From positions 558,001-622,000 of the forward strand of contig NZ_JAHVAP010000001.1 of NCBI RefSeq assembly GCF_024721155.1: 64,000 bases of DNA. Direction: 5' to 3'. Positions 29,414-38,706 of the stretch are shown in pieces. Every line of letters starts with the position of its first letter. Position 1 is the stretch's first letter. A program made the translations under genes and the position numbers. Under the pieces are notes generated by a model. It saw nothing but the letters and a program-made list of their open reading frames with translations. It was not told where the DNA came from and did not search any database. The stretch comes from Mucilaginibacter phenanthrenivorans (GTDB lineage: Bacteria > Bacteroidota > Bacteroidia > Sphingobacteriales > Sphingobacteriaceae).

Positions 29414-31912
29414 ATGACAGGAGTATTTTACAAGAAGATGAACATTTTTACGGCGGCATTATTGATATTTTCATCGGTACAGGCGCAACAAAAACATGCA
29501 GGTAAAAAAACAATTGTGCCGCAGAACAATGCGCGCTATAAACTATGGTATAAAAAACCGGCAAAAAACTGGAATGAAGCCTTACCAATCGGGAATGGCT
29601 TTATAGGGGGTATGGTATTTGGCAATGTACAAAACGAACGCATCCAGTTCAATGAATCAACGATATGGGGAGGAGGTCCCAATAATACAATCGATTCGAA
29701 CGCAAAGCCTTACATTAATCAGGTGAGGGCGCTGCTCGCAGACAAAAAATATGAAGCAGCGCAGGAATTAGCCAACAACAAACTTGGGCCAAAAGGCAAT
29801 AGCGGCATGCCGTACCAACTTGCAGGCAACCTGTACATTAAGTTTGATGGTACTGATAGCGTCAGCAATTACTATCGCGATTTGGATATTGCAAATGCCA
29901 CGGCTGTTGTAAAATACACTTTAAACGGTGTTAACTACAAGCGGGAATATTTTACAGCATTTGGGAGCAATGTGTTTATGGCCAGGCTTACGGCAGATAA
30001 GCCCGGCATGATCAGCTGCAAGTTGAAACTCCTAAGCCCTTTAAAATCTGCTGTTAGCATAACTGACAAAGCAACACTTGTTTTATCCGGCCAGGGCAGC
30101 GACCATGAGGGCCAAAAAGGACAGATTAAATATACTGTGCTCACAAGAGTTAAAAACTCCAGGGGAACTTGTGTTACGGATACATCGGGCATAACCATTG
30201 TAAATGCCGATACGGCGGTGATATATCTTTCGATAGCCACCAATTTTGTTAATTATCATGATGTTTCGGCAAATTCAATGACACGGGCGGAAAATATTTT
30301 AGATAAAGGCTATCAGCATAACTTCGATGAACTGCTAACTAAACACATCAGGTTTTACCACTCTTATTTCGATAGGGTTAAACTCAACTTAGGTATCGAT
30401 AGCTCAGCAAGCCTCCCTACAGATATCCGTATAAAAAATTTCTCTAATAATAATGACATCCAGTTGGCAGAATTATATTTCCAATACGGTCGTTACCTGT
30501 TGATTTGTTCTTCTCAACCAGGGTCGCAACCCGCCAATTTGCAAGGCATTTGGAATGGCGAGGTTAAAGGCCCGTGGGACAGTAAGTATACTGTTAACAT
30601 AAATACCGAAATGAACTATTGGCCAAGTGAGGTAACGCAATTACCGGAATTAAGCACGCCCCTTTTTCACATGATAAAAGATCTGTCAGTTACGGGCACG
30701 CCAACTGCAAAAATAATGTATGGAGCACGCGGATGGATGTTGCATCATAACACCGATATCTGGCGTATCACCGGCTTAGTTGATGGTGCCTTTTGGGGAT
30801 TGTGGCCCACATCAAACGCGTGGCTCAATCAGCATCTTTGGGAACATTATTTGTATTCAGGCAACAAACAATTCCTGAAGGAATATTATCCAATTATGAA
30901 GGGCGCCGCTGAGTATTATATTGACGCCCTGCAAAAAGAACCCGAACATGGTTGGCTGGTAGTATCACCCTCGATATCGCCTGAACACGAATATATCGAC
31001 GGCAAAAACCAGGTATCTGTAACTGCGGGTGCTACCATGGACAACCAATTGGTTTACGGCTTATTTACAGATGTTATAAAGGCTGCAGCAGAACTGCAAT
31101 TGGATAAGGTTTTTGCGGATAGCCTGGTAAATTACCGAAGCCAATTACCTCCTATGCAAATTGGCAAACATGGGCAGCTACAAGAGTGGCTTGAGGATTT
31201 TGACCGCACCGACGATCACCATCGGCATGTTTCTCATCTTTACGGCCTGTTTCCGGGAAACCAAATATCTCCCTTTACGCAACCACAACTGTTTGCGGCC
31301 GTAAAAAATTCACTCAATTACCGTGGCGATGTATCAACCGGGTGGTCAATGGCGTGGAAAATCAATTTGTGGGCTCGTTTATTGGATGGCAATCATGCTT
31401 ATAAACTTATCAAAGATCAAATAAAACCTGTAACAGGGAACTCCGGCGGCACTTATCCCAATTTATTTGATGCTCATCCGCCGTTTCAAATTGATGGTAA
31501 TTTTGGCTGCACCTCCGGGATAGCAGAGATGCTCTTACAAAGCCATGACGGTGCAATTTACCTATTGCCGGCATTGCCTGATGAGTGGAAAAATGGCAGC
31601 GTTTCGGGATTAATGGCAAGAGGTGGCTTTAAAGTTGATATGAAGTGGGCCAACCACAAAATTATAAAGCTGGTTATACATTCCTCGCTTGGCGGAAACT
31701 GCCGGCTGCGTTTTAATCAACAAATGAATAACAAATTTTTAGCAGCAGCAAAGGGAAGTAACAAGAATCGTTTTTACCAGGTGATGGATTTAAAAGCACC
31801 GATAGTAAAAACCAGCAACGAAAACATTTCACCCAACCTAACTAAGACATGGGTTTACGATATGCCGACAACGCCTGGTAAAACTTATGTTATAGAAAAG
31901 CTGATAAACTAA
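29414..31912 (+). CDS. GH95 alpha-L-fucosidase/alpha-L-galactosidase
   Basis: The 832-aa protein (an alternative start at ATG 29438 gives a shorter signal peptide) has the GH95 N-terminal beta-sandwich with LPIGNGFIGGMVFGN and FNESTIWGGGP, and the (alpha/alpha)6 barrel with LQGIWNGEVKGPWDSKYTVN, NYWPSEVTQLPEL and WMLHHNTDIWR. GH95 enzymes are mostly alpha-1,2-L-fucosidases, but some linked to glucuronoarabinoxylan clusters act as alpha-L-galactosidases. The xylan neighbourhood favours the second activity, by inference. It is the last gene of the GH3-led operon. Confidence 0.9.
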   Translation: MTGVFYKKMNIFTAALLIFSSVQAQQKHAGKKTIVPQNNARYKLWYKKPAKNWNEALPIGNGFIGGMVFGNVQNERIQFNESTIWGGGPNNTIDSNAKPYINQVRALLADKKYEAAQELANNKLGPKGNSGMPYQLAGNLYIKFDGTDSVSNYYRDLDIANATAVVKYTLNGVNYKREYFTAFGSNVFMARLTADKPGMISCKLKLLSPLKSAVSITDKATLVLSGQGSDHEGQKGQIKYTVLTRVKNSRGTCVTDTSGITIVNADTAVIYLSIATNFVNYHDVSANSMTRAENILDKGYQHNFDELLTKHIRFYHSYFDRVKLNLGIDSSASLPTDIRIKNFSNNNDIQLAELYFQYGRYLLICSSQPGSQPANLQGIWNGEVKGPWDSKYTVNINTEMNYWPSEVTQLPELSTPLFHMIKDLSVTGTPTAKIMYGARGWMLHHNTDIWRITGLVDGAFWGLWPTSNAWLNQHLWEHYLYSGNKQFLKEYYPIMKGAAEYYIDALQKEPEHGWLVVSPSISPEHEYIDGKNQVSVTAGATMDNQLVYGLFTDVIKAAAELQLDKVFADSLVNYRSQLPPMQIGKHGQLQEWLEDFDRTDDHHRHVSHLYGLFPGNQISPFTQPQLFAAVKNSLNYRGDVSTGWSMAWKINLWARLLDGNHAYKLIKDQIKPVTGNSGGTYPNLFDAHPPFQIDGNFGCTSGIAEMLLQSHDGAIYLLPALPDEWKNGSVSGLMARGGFKVDMKWANHKIIKLVIHSSLGGNCRLRFNQQMNNKFLAAAKGSNKNRFYQVMDLKAPIVKTSNENISPNLTKTWVYDMPTTPGKTYVIEKLIN

Positions 31913-32751
31913 AATATCTGAAGAGCTATCCCCTTAGCCGATCGAAAATTAAACGCGCAGCAGCGGCAAAGTTTTTATGCGGCTGTTACGGATCGTAATA
32001 AGTTTCACTTACCCAACTTTATAAGTATTAATCATTTCCAACTTACCATTATCGAGGTGATGCAGTTTGGTAACCTTAACGTTCCTGAGATTTGTTTTGC
32101 CCGAAAGCTCAGTGTCGTGATAAAATATATAACATTTATTATTAAACTTAATAATGGAGTGATGCGTTGTCCACCCCTATACAGGTTGCATAAAGTGCCC
32201 GGCGTACACAAAAGGCCCAACGGATCAACACGCGATCCTGGCAACGGGGAAGCCCACGGGCAACTATCTACTGACACAGCCCATTTTCGACCTGGTCGCA
32301 GGCAGGATGCTGGAAACCTTTCACCGGGACTGTATTAAAGAGATTACTAAGATAGTTGTGGAATCCGCCATAAATTTATCGCCAGCGGTACGGTGATCGG
32401 TATGGCAGGACGATTAATCCTTTCCGCAAATTACTATATATCAACAACTTGATGGAGGCTTTTTAAAACTAGTCACTGTTTTGCTCACATATTCTTTAAC
32501 AGTGATTGATACAAATTTAACGATCTCTTTTAAATTACGTAACTACAACTTAGATTAGTTTTGATAACCAAAGTGCTCATGCTCTGTTTTATGCTCCTAA
32601 AATATTTGATCAAACATATTCGCGTGAAAATTTATTAGGCAATAATTCCGGCAAGCAACCATCGGTTTTTAATCGAACGAATTACAGGTTAACAGCCACA
32701 CGCCACCCACTTATATTATCAATGCAGGCGACGGTAAATGCTGATCCTTAT
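31913..32751. other. Intergenic gap holding a topB remnant
   Basis: Apart from the topB fragment at 32204-32412 and a 7-bp inverted repeat CACTGTT/AACAGTG near 32476-32506, no feature was recognised. The GH95 operon ends at 31912 and the GntP gene ends at 32752, so the genes converge. Confidence 0.5.
32204..32412 (+). pseudogene. Degraded fragment of a topB gene
   Basis: The stretch is clearly similar to bases 5617-5830 of the intact topB: the frame reads TDQHAILATGKP, then FDLVAGRMLETFHRDCIKE and ITKIVVES, against TDHHAILTTGE, YDLVAGRMLEAFHQDCIKE and ITRIVVES in topB. After IVVES one base is missing, so the frame shifts although the DNA still matches (CCATAAATTTATCGCCAGCG). Roughly 70 codons remain with no start and no catalytic residues. 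It is in the same orientation as the intact gene, about 26.6 kb downstream. It points to a second mobile element or to a recombination footprint around the xylan cluster. Confidence 0.85.
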
Positions 32752-34068
32752 TTACTTAAGCATCTGGTTCAGAATGAGTATGCCGATGATACCGATAAAT
32801 GAGACAAGTGTTTCCATCAAAGACCAAGACAAAAAAGTCTGCTTCACGGATAAACCCATGTACTCTTTGAACAGCCAAAAGGAAGTATCATTAACATGAG
32901 AGCAGAAGAGACTGCCAGCGCCTACGGCCAGGACCATCAGGTTAGGATTGACCGCGTTGTGTGCAAGCAACGGATAAACTATTCCTGCGGCGGTAAGACC
33001 AGCTATGGTAGCCGAGCCCAGGCAAAGCCGTAGTATGGCTGTGATAAGCCATGCCAAAAGAAGGGGCGGCAGATTAAGACCCAGCAAAATCGAGCCGAGC
33101 TGAGCGCTCACCCCCGTTTCAATAAAAATTTGTTTTAAAATCCCGGCGCTTCCAATGATCAACAGGATCATCGCGATATCCTTTACTGCTTCGGCATATA
33201 TGGCCATAACCACAGTTAGCTTTTTACCCATCCTGATGCCCAGGGTATACGTTGCGATACAGATGGTCAATATCATAGCTATAATAGGTTCGCTAATAAA
33301 ACCAGCCATGTTTTTTATAAAAATGTTATCGCCATACCACCTGGCTATCAAGTTCGTACTTCCCATGATCAGCACAGGCAGTAAGGCGGAGATCATACTT
33401 GTGCCTATTCCGGGCAATTCTTCGTCAGGCAACTGATGGCCCTGCAAATTAATTGTCGGGCCGGATCGCATATTTTTTAATGTACCTGCAAAAACGGGCC
33501 CTGCAATAATCATAGCTGGTATAGCAATTAATACGCCATATAAAAAGGTTTTGGCGAGGTCGGCATGAAACTGGATGGCCAGAGCCATGGGAGAGGGATG
33601 CGGCGGTACAAAACCATGCATTACGGAAAGCGATGCAAGCATGGGTAATCCTACATATACCAATGGCAGCTTATAATTATAAGCTACAGAAAATATGATG
33701 GGAATGAGTAATACAAAGCCTACATTATAAAACAAGGGAATACCGACGATAAACCCCGTTAATGACATGGCCCACGTAACATATTTATAACCAAAAACAT
33801 TTTTTAACACCGTAGCTATTTTTTGTGCGGCACCGCTGTGGGCCACCAGCTTGCCAAGCATCGCTCCTAACGTAATGATGATCACTAATGAGCCAAGCGT
33901 ATCGCCCAGCCCTTTGTTAACTGCCGACGGGATATGGTTTATGGGCATGCCCAGGAGCAAAGCCGCCATAACAGATACCACTAAAAACGCGAGGAAGGTA
34001 TTGACCCTGGCCCAGGTTATGAGCAGCACAAGCGTAACGATACAGACAAACACGACGAATATGGCCAT
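32752..34068 (-). CDS. GntP-family sugar-acid permease
   Basis: The 438-aa protein is hydrophobic throughout with about 12 predicted membrane segments and family-type motifs such as GLGDTLGSLVIIITLGAMLG, LPPLLLAWLITAILRLCLGS and FCSHVNDTSFWLFKEY, the last being highly characteristic of GntP/gluconate:H+ symporters. It would import gluconate-like sugar acids. It starts 8 bases after the dehydratase stop, so both are one operon. The substrate is likely a pentonate given its neighbours, by inference. Confidence 0.9.
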   Translation of the reverse strand: MAIFVVFVCIVTLVLLITWARVNTFLAFLVVSVMAALLLGMPINHIPSAVNKGLGDTLGSLVIIITLGAMLGKLVAHSGAAQKIATVLKNVFGYKYVTWAMSLTGFIVGIPLFYNVGFVLLIPIIFSVAYNYKLPLVYVGLPMLASLSVMHGFVPPHPSPMALAIQFHADLAKTFLYGVLIAIPAMIIAGPVFAGTLKNMRSGPTINLQGHQLPDEELPGIGTSMISALLPVLIMGSTNLIARWYGDNIFIKNMAGFISEPIIAMILTICIATYTLGIRMGKKLTVVMAIYAEAVKDIAMILLIIGSAGILKQIFIETGVSAQLGSILLGLNLPPLLLAWLITAILRLCLGSATIAGLTAAGIVYPLLAHNAVNPNLMVLAVGAGSLFCSHVNDTSFWLFKEYMGLSVKQTFLSWSLMETLVSFIGIIGILILNQMLK

Positions 34069-34076
34069 GGTTCTGT

Positions 34077-35792
34077 TTAATGCGAATCGCGTGTTACCGT
34101 CGATCCTGATCCACCTACCAGGAAATCCAGGTCCGCGCCTTTGTCTGCCTGCTGTACGTGCTTAATATACAAGTTCACATATCCGCGGGATGCCAACGGA
34201 ACCGGAGGTATCCATTGACTTCTTCTGCTGGAAAGTTCTTCATCGGTTACTTCCAGGTGGATTCGCTTGTTGGCTACGTCCAATTCGATGATATCGCCGT
34301 TCTCAACAAGCCCCAAATTTCCACCAATGGCTGACTCGGGCGATACGTGCAGGATAACCGTACCATAAGCGGTGCCGCTCATCCTGCCGTCTGATATCCT
34401 CACCATATCGATCACGCCTTTATCCAGCAGCTTTTTTGGCAGGGTCATATTACCGACCTCCGGCATGCCGGGGTAGCCCACGGGCCCAACGCTTTTTAAT
34501 ACCATTACGCAAGTTTCATCAATGTCCAGGTCCGGGTCGTCTATCCTGGCGTGGTAATCCTCAATGTCATCAAATACCACCGCGCGGCCCCGGTGTTGCA
34601 TCAGGCTTGGTGTAGCGGCGGAGGGTTTTATTACGGCACCATTTATTGCCAGGTTCCCCTTTAACACAGTTATGCCGGCTTCGTAAATAAGCGGCTGCGC
34701 AAATTCATAAATAACTTCCTTATTATAATTTATTCCCCCGCTGATAATATTTTCACCATGGGTTTTACCGCTCACGGTAATGGTGTTCATATTTAAAACC
34801 GGTTGCATCTGTTTTAAAACGGCAGGGATACCGCCTGCATAATAAAAGTCCTCCATCAGGAATTTCCCCGAAGGCATCAGGTTTACCAGCAGCGGCATTT
34901 TACTTCCCAAATCATCAAAGTCCTCCAGGTTTAGTGGTACACCTATTCTGCCGGCAATTGCCGTAAGATGGATGATGAAGTTTGACGAACCACCTATGGC
35001 GGCATTTACCTTAATAGCATTTTCAAAAGCATCACGTGTGAGTATCTTGGAGATTCGCAGATCTTCCTTAACCATTTCAACTATTCTTCTACCGGAAAGT
35101 TGGGCAAGCCTCTTCCGTCTTGCGTCAACAGCCGGTATGGCGGCCCCGCCTGTCAGGCTCATGCCTAATGCTTCCACCATGCAGGCCATGGTGGAAGCCG
35201 TCCCCATTGTCATGCAATGACCCGGGCTACGGGACATGCAGCTTTCTACTTCTGCGTATTCCTCATAGCTGATATTACCTTTTTTTAACTCTTCGGTCAG
35301 CTTCCACACACTGGTACCTGACCCGATGTCATGACCATGGTATTTGCCATTCAACATCGGCCCTCCCTGCACCACGATTGTCGGGAGATCTACACTTGCT
35401 GCACCCATTAAGGTGGATGGCGTGGTTTTATCGCATCCGGTAAGCAATACCACTCCATCAATCGGGTTGCCTCTTATCGACTCCTCCGCATCCATACTGG
35501 CCAGGTTGCGAAACAGCATGGCCGTGGGTTTTAGCAACGTTTCGCCTAAAGACATAATCGGAAATTCCAGGGGAAATCCTCCAGCTTCCAGTACCCCGCG
35601 CCGCACACTTTCGGCGATATCGCGCAGGTGAGCGTTGCAGGGTGTGAGTTCCGACCAGGTGTTACAAATCCCGATCACCGGCCTGCCGTCAAACATATCC
35701 TCCGGCATTCCCTGGTTTTTCATCCAACTCCGGTAGATAAGGCCCATCTTATCTTTTTTTCCGAACCAGTCTGAACTTCTATATGATCCCAT
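34077..35792 (-). CDS. IlvD/Edd-family sugar-acid dehydratase
   Basis: The 571-aa protein has the iron-sulfur cysteines and motifs of the family: ICNTWSELTPCNAHLRD, VVLLTGCDKTTPSTLMGA and SCMSRSPGHCMTMGTAST. The remaining conserved pieces DGRMSGTAYG and GPVGYPGMPEVG are also present. Members dehydrate 2,3-dihydroxy acids; this branch resembles L-arabonate/D-xylonate dehydratases rather than the valine pathway enzyme. The product would be 2-keto-3-deoxypentonate, the proposed substrate of the FAH-family enzyme encoded just upstream. The branch assignment is from sequence feel and needs a tree. Confidence 0.88.
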   Translation of the reverse strand: MGSYRSSDWFGKKDKMGLIYRSWMKNQGMPEDMFDGRPVIGICNTWSELTPCNAHLRDIAESVRRGVLEAGGFPLEFPIMSLGETLLKPTAMLFRNLASMDAEESIRGNPIDGVVLLTGCDKTTPSTLMGAASVDLPTIVVQGGPMLNGKYHGHDIGSGTSVWKLTEELKKGNISYEEYAEVESCMSRSPGHCMTMGTASTMACMVEALGMSLTGGAAIPAVDARRKRLAQLSGRRIVEMVKEDLRISKILTRDAFENAIKVNAAIGGSSNFIIHLTAIAGRIGVPLNLEDFDDLGSKMPLLVNLMPSGKFLMEDFYYAGGIPAVLKQMQPVLNMNTITVSGKTHGENIISGGINYNKEVIYEFAQPLIYEAGITVLKGNLAINGAVIKPSAATPSLMQHRGRAVVFDDIEDYHARIDDPDLDIDETCVMVLKSVGPVGYPGMPEVGNMTLPKKLLDKGVIDMVRISDGRMSGTAYGTVILHVSPESAIGGNLGLVENGDIIELDVANKRIHLEVTDEELSSRRSQWIPPVPLASRGYVNLYIKHVQQADKGADLDFLVGGSGSTVTRDSH

Positions 35793-35961
35793 ATTATGTA
35801 TAATGTTTTTGTAATTTATATTGCTTCCTTGAGCATGCTGCCGTTGATTACCCGCCGATAGCCAAATGGTTTGTGTTTTTTAATTCATCGGACAAGCTGC
35901 CTATATGATCATAACACTTCCTTCGGCTGGGCCTTTAAACCTATAATATGTTCTTCAACGT

Positions 35962-36801
35962 TCATATTGCAACTGTATTAACAAGGGCTCCGATCCCGGC
36001 AATCGCTATTTTTATCACGTCCCCACCCAATAGGGTAAAATCATCGGCGGGGATGATCCCGGTGCCGGTCATTAAAAAAACGCCAAGGGGAAAGTCCAGT
36101 TCCCTAAACAGGTAACTGACCAGTTCTGTATGCTTACGTCTCATTTGGTTGATCGATATCTGGTCGCTGAAAACGACAGCCGATCCCCTGATAATTTCAA
36201 TGGCGATATTGGTATCTGGATCTATAGGCCCCTCTTGCACCAACAGGCAGGGGCCAAGCGACGCCGCGCCATTGTATGATTTGGCCTGGGGTAGGTAAAG
36301 CGGGTTTTCACCCTCAATATCCCTCGAAGACATATCATTCCCTATAGTATAGCCTTCTATTGTGCCCTCCGCGCAAATAAACAAGGTCAATTCCGGCTCG
36401 GGGACGTTCCATTTAGAATCTCTGCGGATGCGAACCTCATCACCAGGCCCAACGGTACGGGATGCAGGGGCTTTAAAAAAAAGTTCCGGGCGTTCTGCGT
36501 CATATACACGGCTGTAAAAGTCGCCTCCCTTAGTATCTTTTGATTCCTCGATCCTGGCTTCCCTGCTGCGGAAATAAGTTACGCCCGACGCCCACACTTC
36601 CTGATCACCTATCGGGGCTAATATAGCTGAACCGATCAGTTCCTTTAGCCTATTGTCAGGTTTAAGATGTTGCAATTCATTGCTTACGTTTTTATAAAGA
36701 TCGCTGCGGTTAATAAAAGCATTCCAGTTATTTTCTTCAGTCAGAAAATATTGCTGATGCCGGCTGATAATAATACCCTGCGCTGTTTTATAAATTCTCA
36801 T
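35962..36801 (-). CDS. FAH-family 2-keto-3-deoxypentonate dehydratase-like enzyme
   Basis: The 279-aa product has [44 protein letters not shown] and [19 protein letters not shown], the pattern of fumarylacetoacetate-hydrolase-fold enzymes that dehydrate 2-keto-3-deoxy-arabonate/xylonate to 2,5-dioxopentanoate. Metal-binding residues of the fold are in the EPELTLFI segment. It lies 169 bases upstream of the dehydratase gene on the same strand, so a separate or internal promoter is possible. No dehydrogenase to make 2-oxoglutarate is encoded in this window. Confidence 0.82.
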   Translation of the reverse strand: MRIYKTAQGIIISRHQQYFLTEENNWNAFINRSDLYKNVSNELQHLKPDNRLKELIGSAILAPIGDQEVWASGVTYFRSREARIEESKDTKGGDFYSRVYDAERPELFFKAPASRTVGPGDEVRIRRDSKWNVPEPELTLFICAEGTIEGYTIGNDMSSRDIEGENPLYLPQAKSYNGAASLGPCLLVQEGPIDPDTNIAIEIIRGSAVVFSDQISINQMRRKHTELVSYLFRELDFPLGVFLMTGTGIIPADDFTLLGGDVIKIAIAGIGALVNTVAI

Positions 36802-37176
36802 GATAATTGGTTAAGCTTAGTCAGGTTGAATATATGGTTGATGGCCTTATTTTTAGAACCCTGAATCTTTCAAGCGATCAGCAAATATGCCTTATAAAGC
36901 TTTATTTAAAGTATATTGTTAATATAATACAAAAAATTGCTTCAATAATAAAGTGGCGAGCGCTATTAAACCTTCGGGCGGACTAAAGCGTGCGCCATGG
37001 TGAACGTGCATGATCCCCAGGCTGCGTATATTTATACGAACCAAGATAAATCAGTAGTAGATAAAAATGGTGGGGCTGTTATTTGGGTTGGCTTGCTTTT
37101 GAGCAGCATGATCCGTCAAATATGCCTCTTATGGAAATCCGCAAATGGCTTTTTTTTGTTAATTATCAATGCATTA
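36802..37176. other. Gap between sugar-acid operon and araC-type gene
   Basis: No gene, repeat or hairpin was identified. It should contain the promoter of the minus-strand FAH-dehydratase-permease operon near 36.8-36.9 kb, but no clear consensus was seen. Confidence 0.5.
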
Positions 37177-38067
37177 CTATTCAGTGGGCCTTAGCGCTTC
37201 GGTTTTGAGGTAATTGTTCCTGTAATCCAGCGGTTTTTTTTTGGTGAATGCCTTAAATTGATGGTAAAAATGAGAGATATTATTATAACCGCAAGCGTAA
37301 CCGATCTCAGCCATGTTAAAGTCTTCTTCTACAAGTAACCGGCAAGCATTTCCTATCCTAACTTCCATCAGGAACTGGATATAAGTTTTTTTTGTTTTTG
37401 ATTTAAAGTACCTGCAAAACGAATGTTTCCCCATATTTATAATGCCTGCCACATCTTCCAAAACTATTTTTTGGTGATAGTTATTAAAGGTATACTCAAA
37501 TATCGTATTAATCCGGCTTTGGTCGACCCTGTTTACTTCTTGGTTAAAACCGCTGGACGATATCAATTCATATTCCTTCGAAGTTGCTATCAACTCCAGC
37601 GCCGATAACAAATTGATCAACTTTCTTGCAGGAGGGCCATGAAGCATTTCCTCTGCTATCTTAGCTACCTTTCGCCTGGTTGATCCTTTTAACCGCAAAC
37701 CCAGCTTACTTATATTTAATAACTTTACGATCGGACTGATTTCGGGAAGATTTAAAAATACATCCCCCCAGAAATTATTCTGAAACAGGATCACGATCGT
37801 TTCTCCGATTTTTTCATCATTCCGTTCAAGGTATTTTTTTTCGCCTCTGAAGGTATGTGGTAAATTGGAGCCAAATAAAAATACATCGCCGTTCTTAAAA
37901 GGGCCGACATGGTCACCTATCAAGCAGGTGCCATAAGTTCGTTTAAGTACTAACAGTTCACATTCTGGATGATAGTGCCAGGCGCTTGTTATAGCATGCC
38001 CGATATCCTTATGAATATTAAAAGAATGCTCCGGGTTCGGAGTGGCCTTTTTCAACGTAGCCTTCAT
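37177..38067 (-). CDS. AraC-family regulator with cupin-type sensor domain
   Basis: The 296-aa protein has an N-terminal cupin-like ligand domain (HYHPECELLVLKRTYGTCLIGDHVG) and a C-terminal AraC double helix-turn-helix (YFKSKTKKTYIQFLMEVRIG, then AEIGYACGYNNISHFYHQFK). It probably binds a sugar or sugar acid and controls the operon at 32752-36801, whose first gene starts some 375 bases downstream on the same strand. The divergent SusC gene at 38707 is another candidate target. Confidence 0.88.
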   Translation of the reverse strand: MKATLKKATPNPEHSFNIHKDIGHAITSAWHYHPECELLVLKRTYGTCLIGDHVGPFKNGDVFLFGSNLPHTFRGEKKYLERNDEKIGETIVILFQNNFWGDVFLNLPEISPIVKLLNISKLGLRLKGSTRRKVAKIAEEMLHGPPARKLINLLSALELIATSKEYELISSSGFNQEVNRVDQSRINTIFEYTFNNYHQKIVLEDVAGIINMGKHSFCRYFKSKTKKTYIQFLMEVRIGNACRLLVEEDFNMAEIGYACGYNNISHFYHQFKAFTKKKPLDYRNNYLKTEALRPTE

Positions 38068-38706
38068 ATGTATAATTGGTTAATTACAGTTGTAAGTTAT
38101 AAATTAAGCTTTATACTCTGAAACATTTTTTTTGAGATATCCATGGTTTCATTGAGTACGAATAGATAAGTTGCCATCATGGGTGTTACCTATCAAAAGT
38201 CTGCTTAGCAGCGAACAGATGGGTTGGCATCTAAAATATTAGACGTAGAAGGTCGACTTTATCCAGACGGGATATTAATACATTACAACAATTGCTTCAT
38301 CTCTTTATTGCGCATTGTTAATATGTTACAATTTTTTGCTTTAATACTAAAATTACTTTTCATCAAAGTTGTCTTCCTTTGTTTTCGTAATACAACCGTT
38401 TCGAAACCAATTATAGATAAAAGACCTTGTTATTTATTGCCTGCTATTCCCTAAACACGGTAGTTAACACTATTAGTTTGGTGTGTTTCAGCGAACATGA
38501 TTAGTACCATTAAAATTCCGTTAATTTAAATTGATTAATTAGAAATAAATGTCGACATATGAGATAAAATTTACTTCAATTTAACAGAATAGCGCCTGGG
38601 TGCGCCGAATTCTATCCTTTATTTTTCCAAAACAGACGAAAGTAGCTTCATCAAGTTGCGTTGGGATCGTCATTTCAAATTTTAACCTATTTAACCTAAT
38701 TAAATT
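38068..38706. promoter_or_regulatory. Divergent gap upstream of SusC/SusD operon
   Basis: This 639-bp AT-rich stretch separates the AraC-type gene and the SusC gene. It contains a 10-bp perfect palindrome ATGTCGACAT (38549-38558) about 150 bases before the SusC start, which could be a regulator site. No open frame in it looks real. The long leader may carry the SusC promoter. Confidence 0.3.

Noticed and set aside
32476..32506. 7-bp inverted repeat CACTGTT/AACAGTG as an att or terminator site
   Set aside because: Short stem with long spacer and no T-tract; chance level.
36997..37194. 65-aa ORF upstream of the AraC gene end
   Set aside because: Composition is random-like and it overlaps the end of the regulator gene.
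38224..38454. 76-aa ORF before SusC
   Set aside because: No start context or domain; likely chance in AT-rich intergenic DNA.
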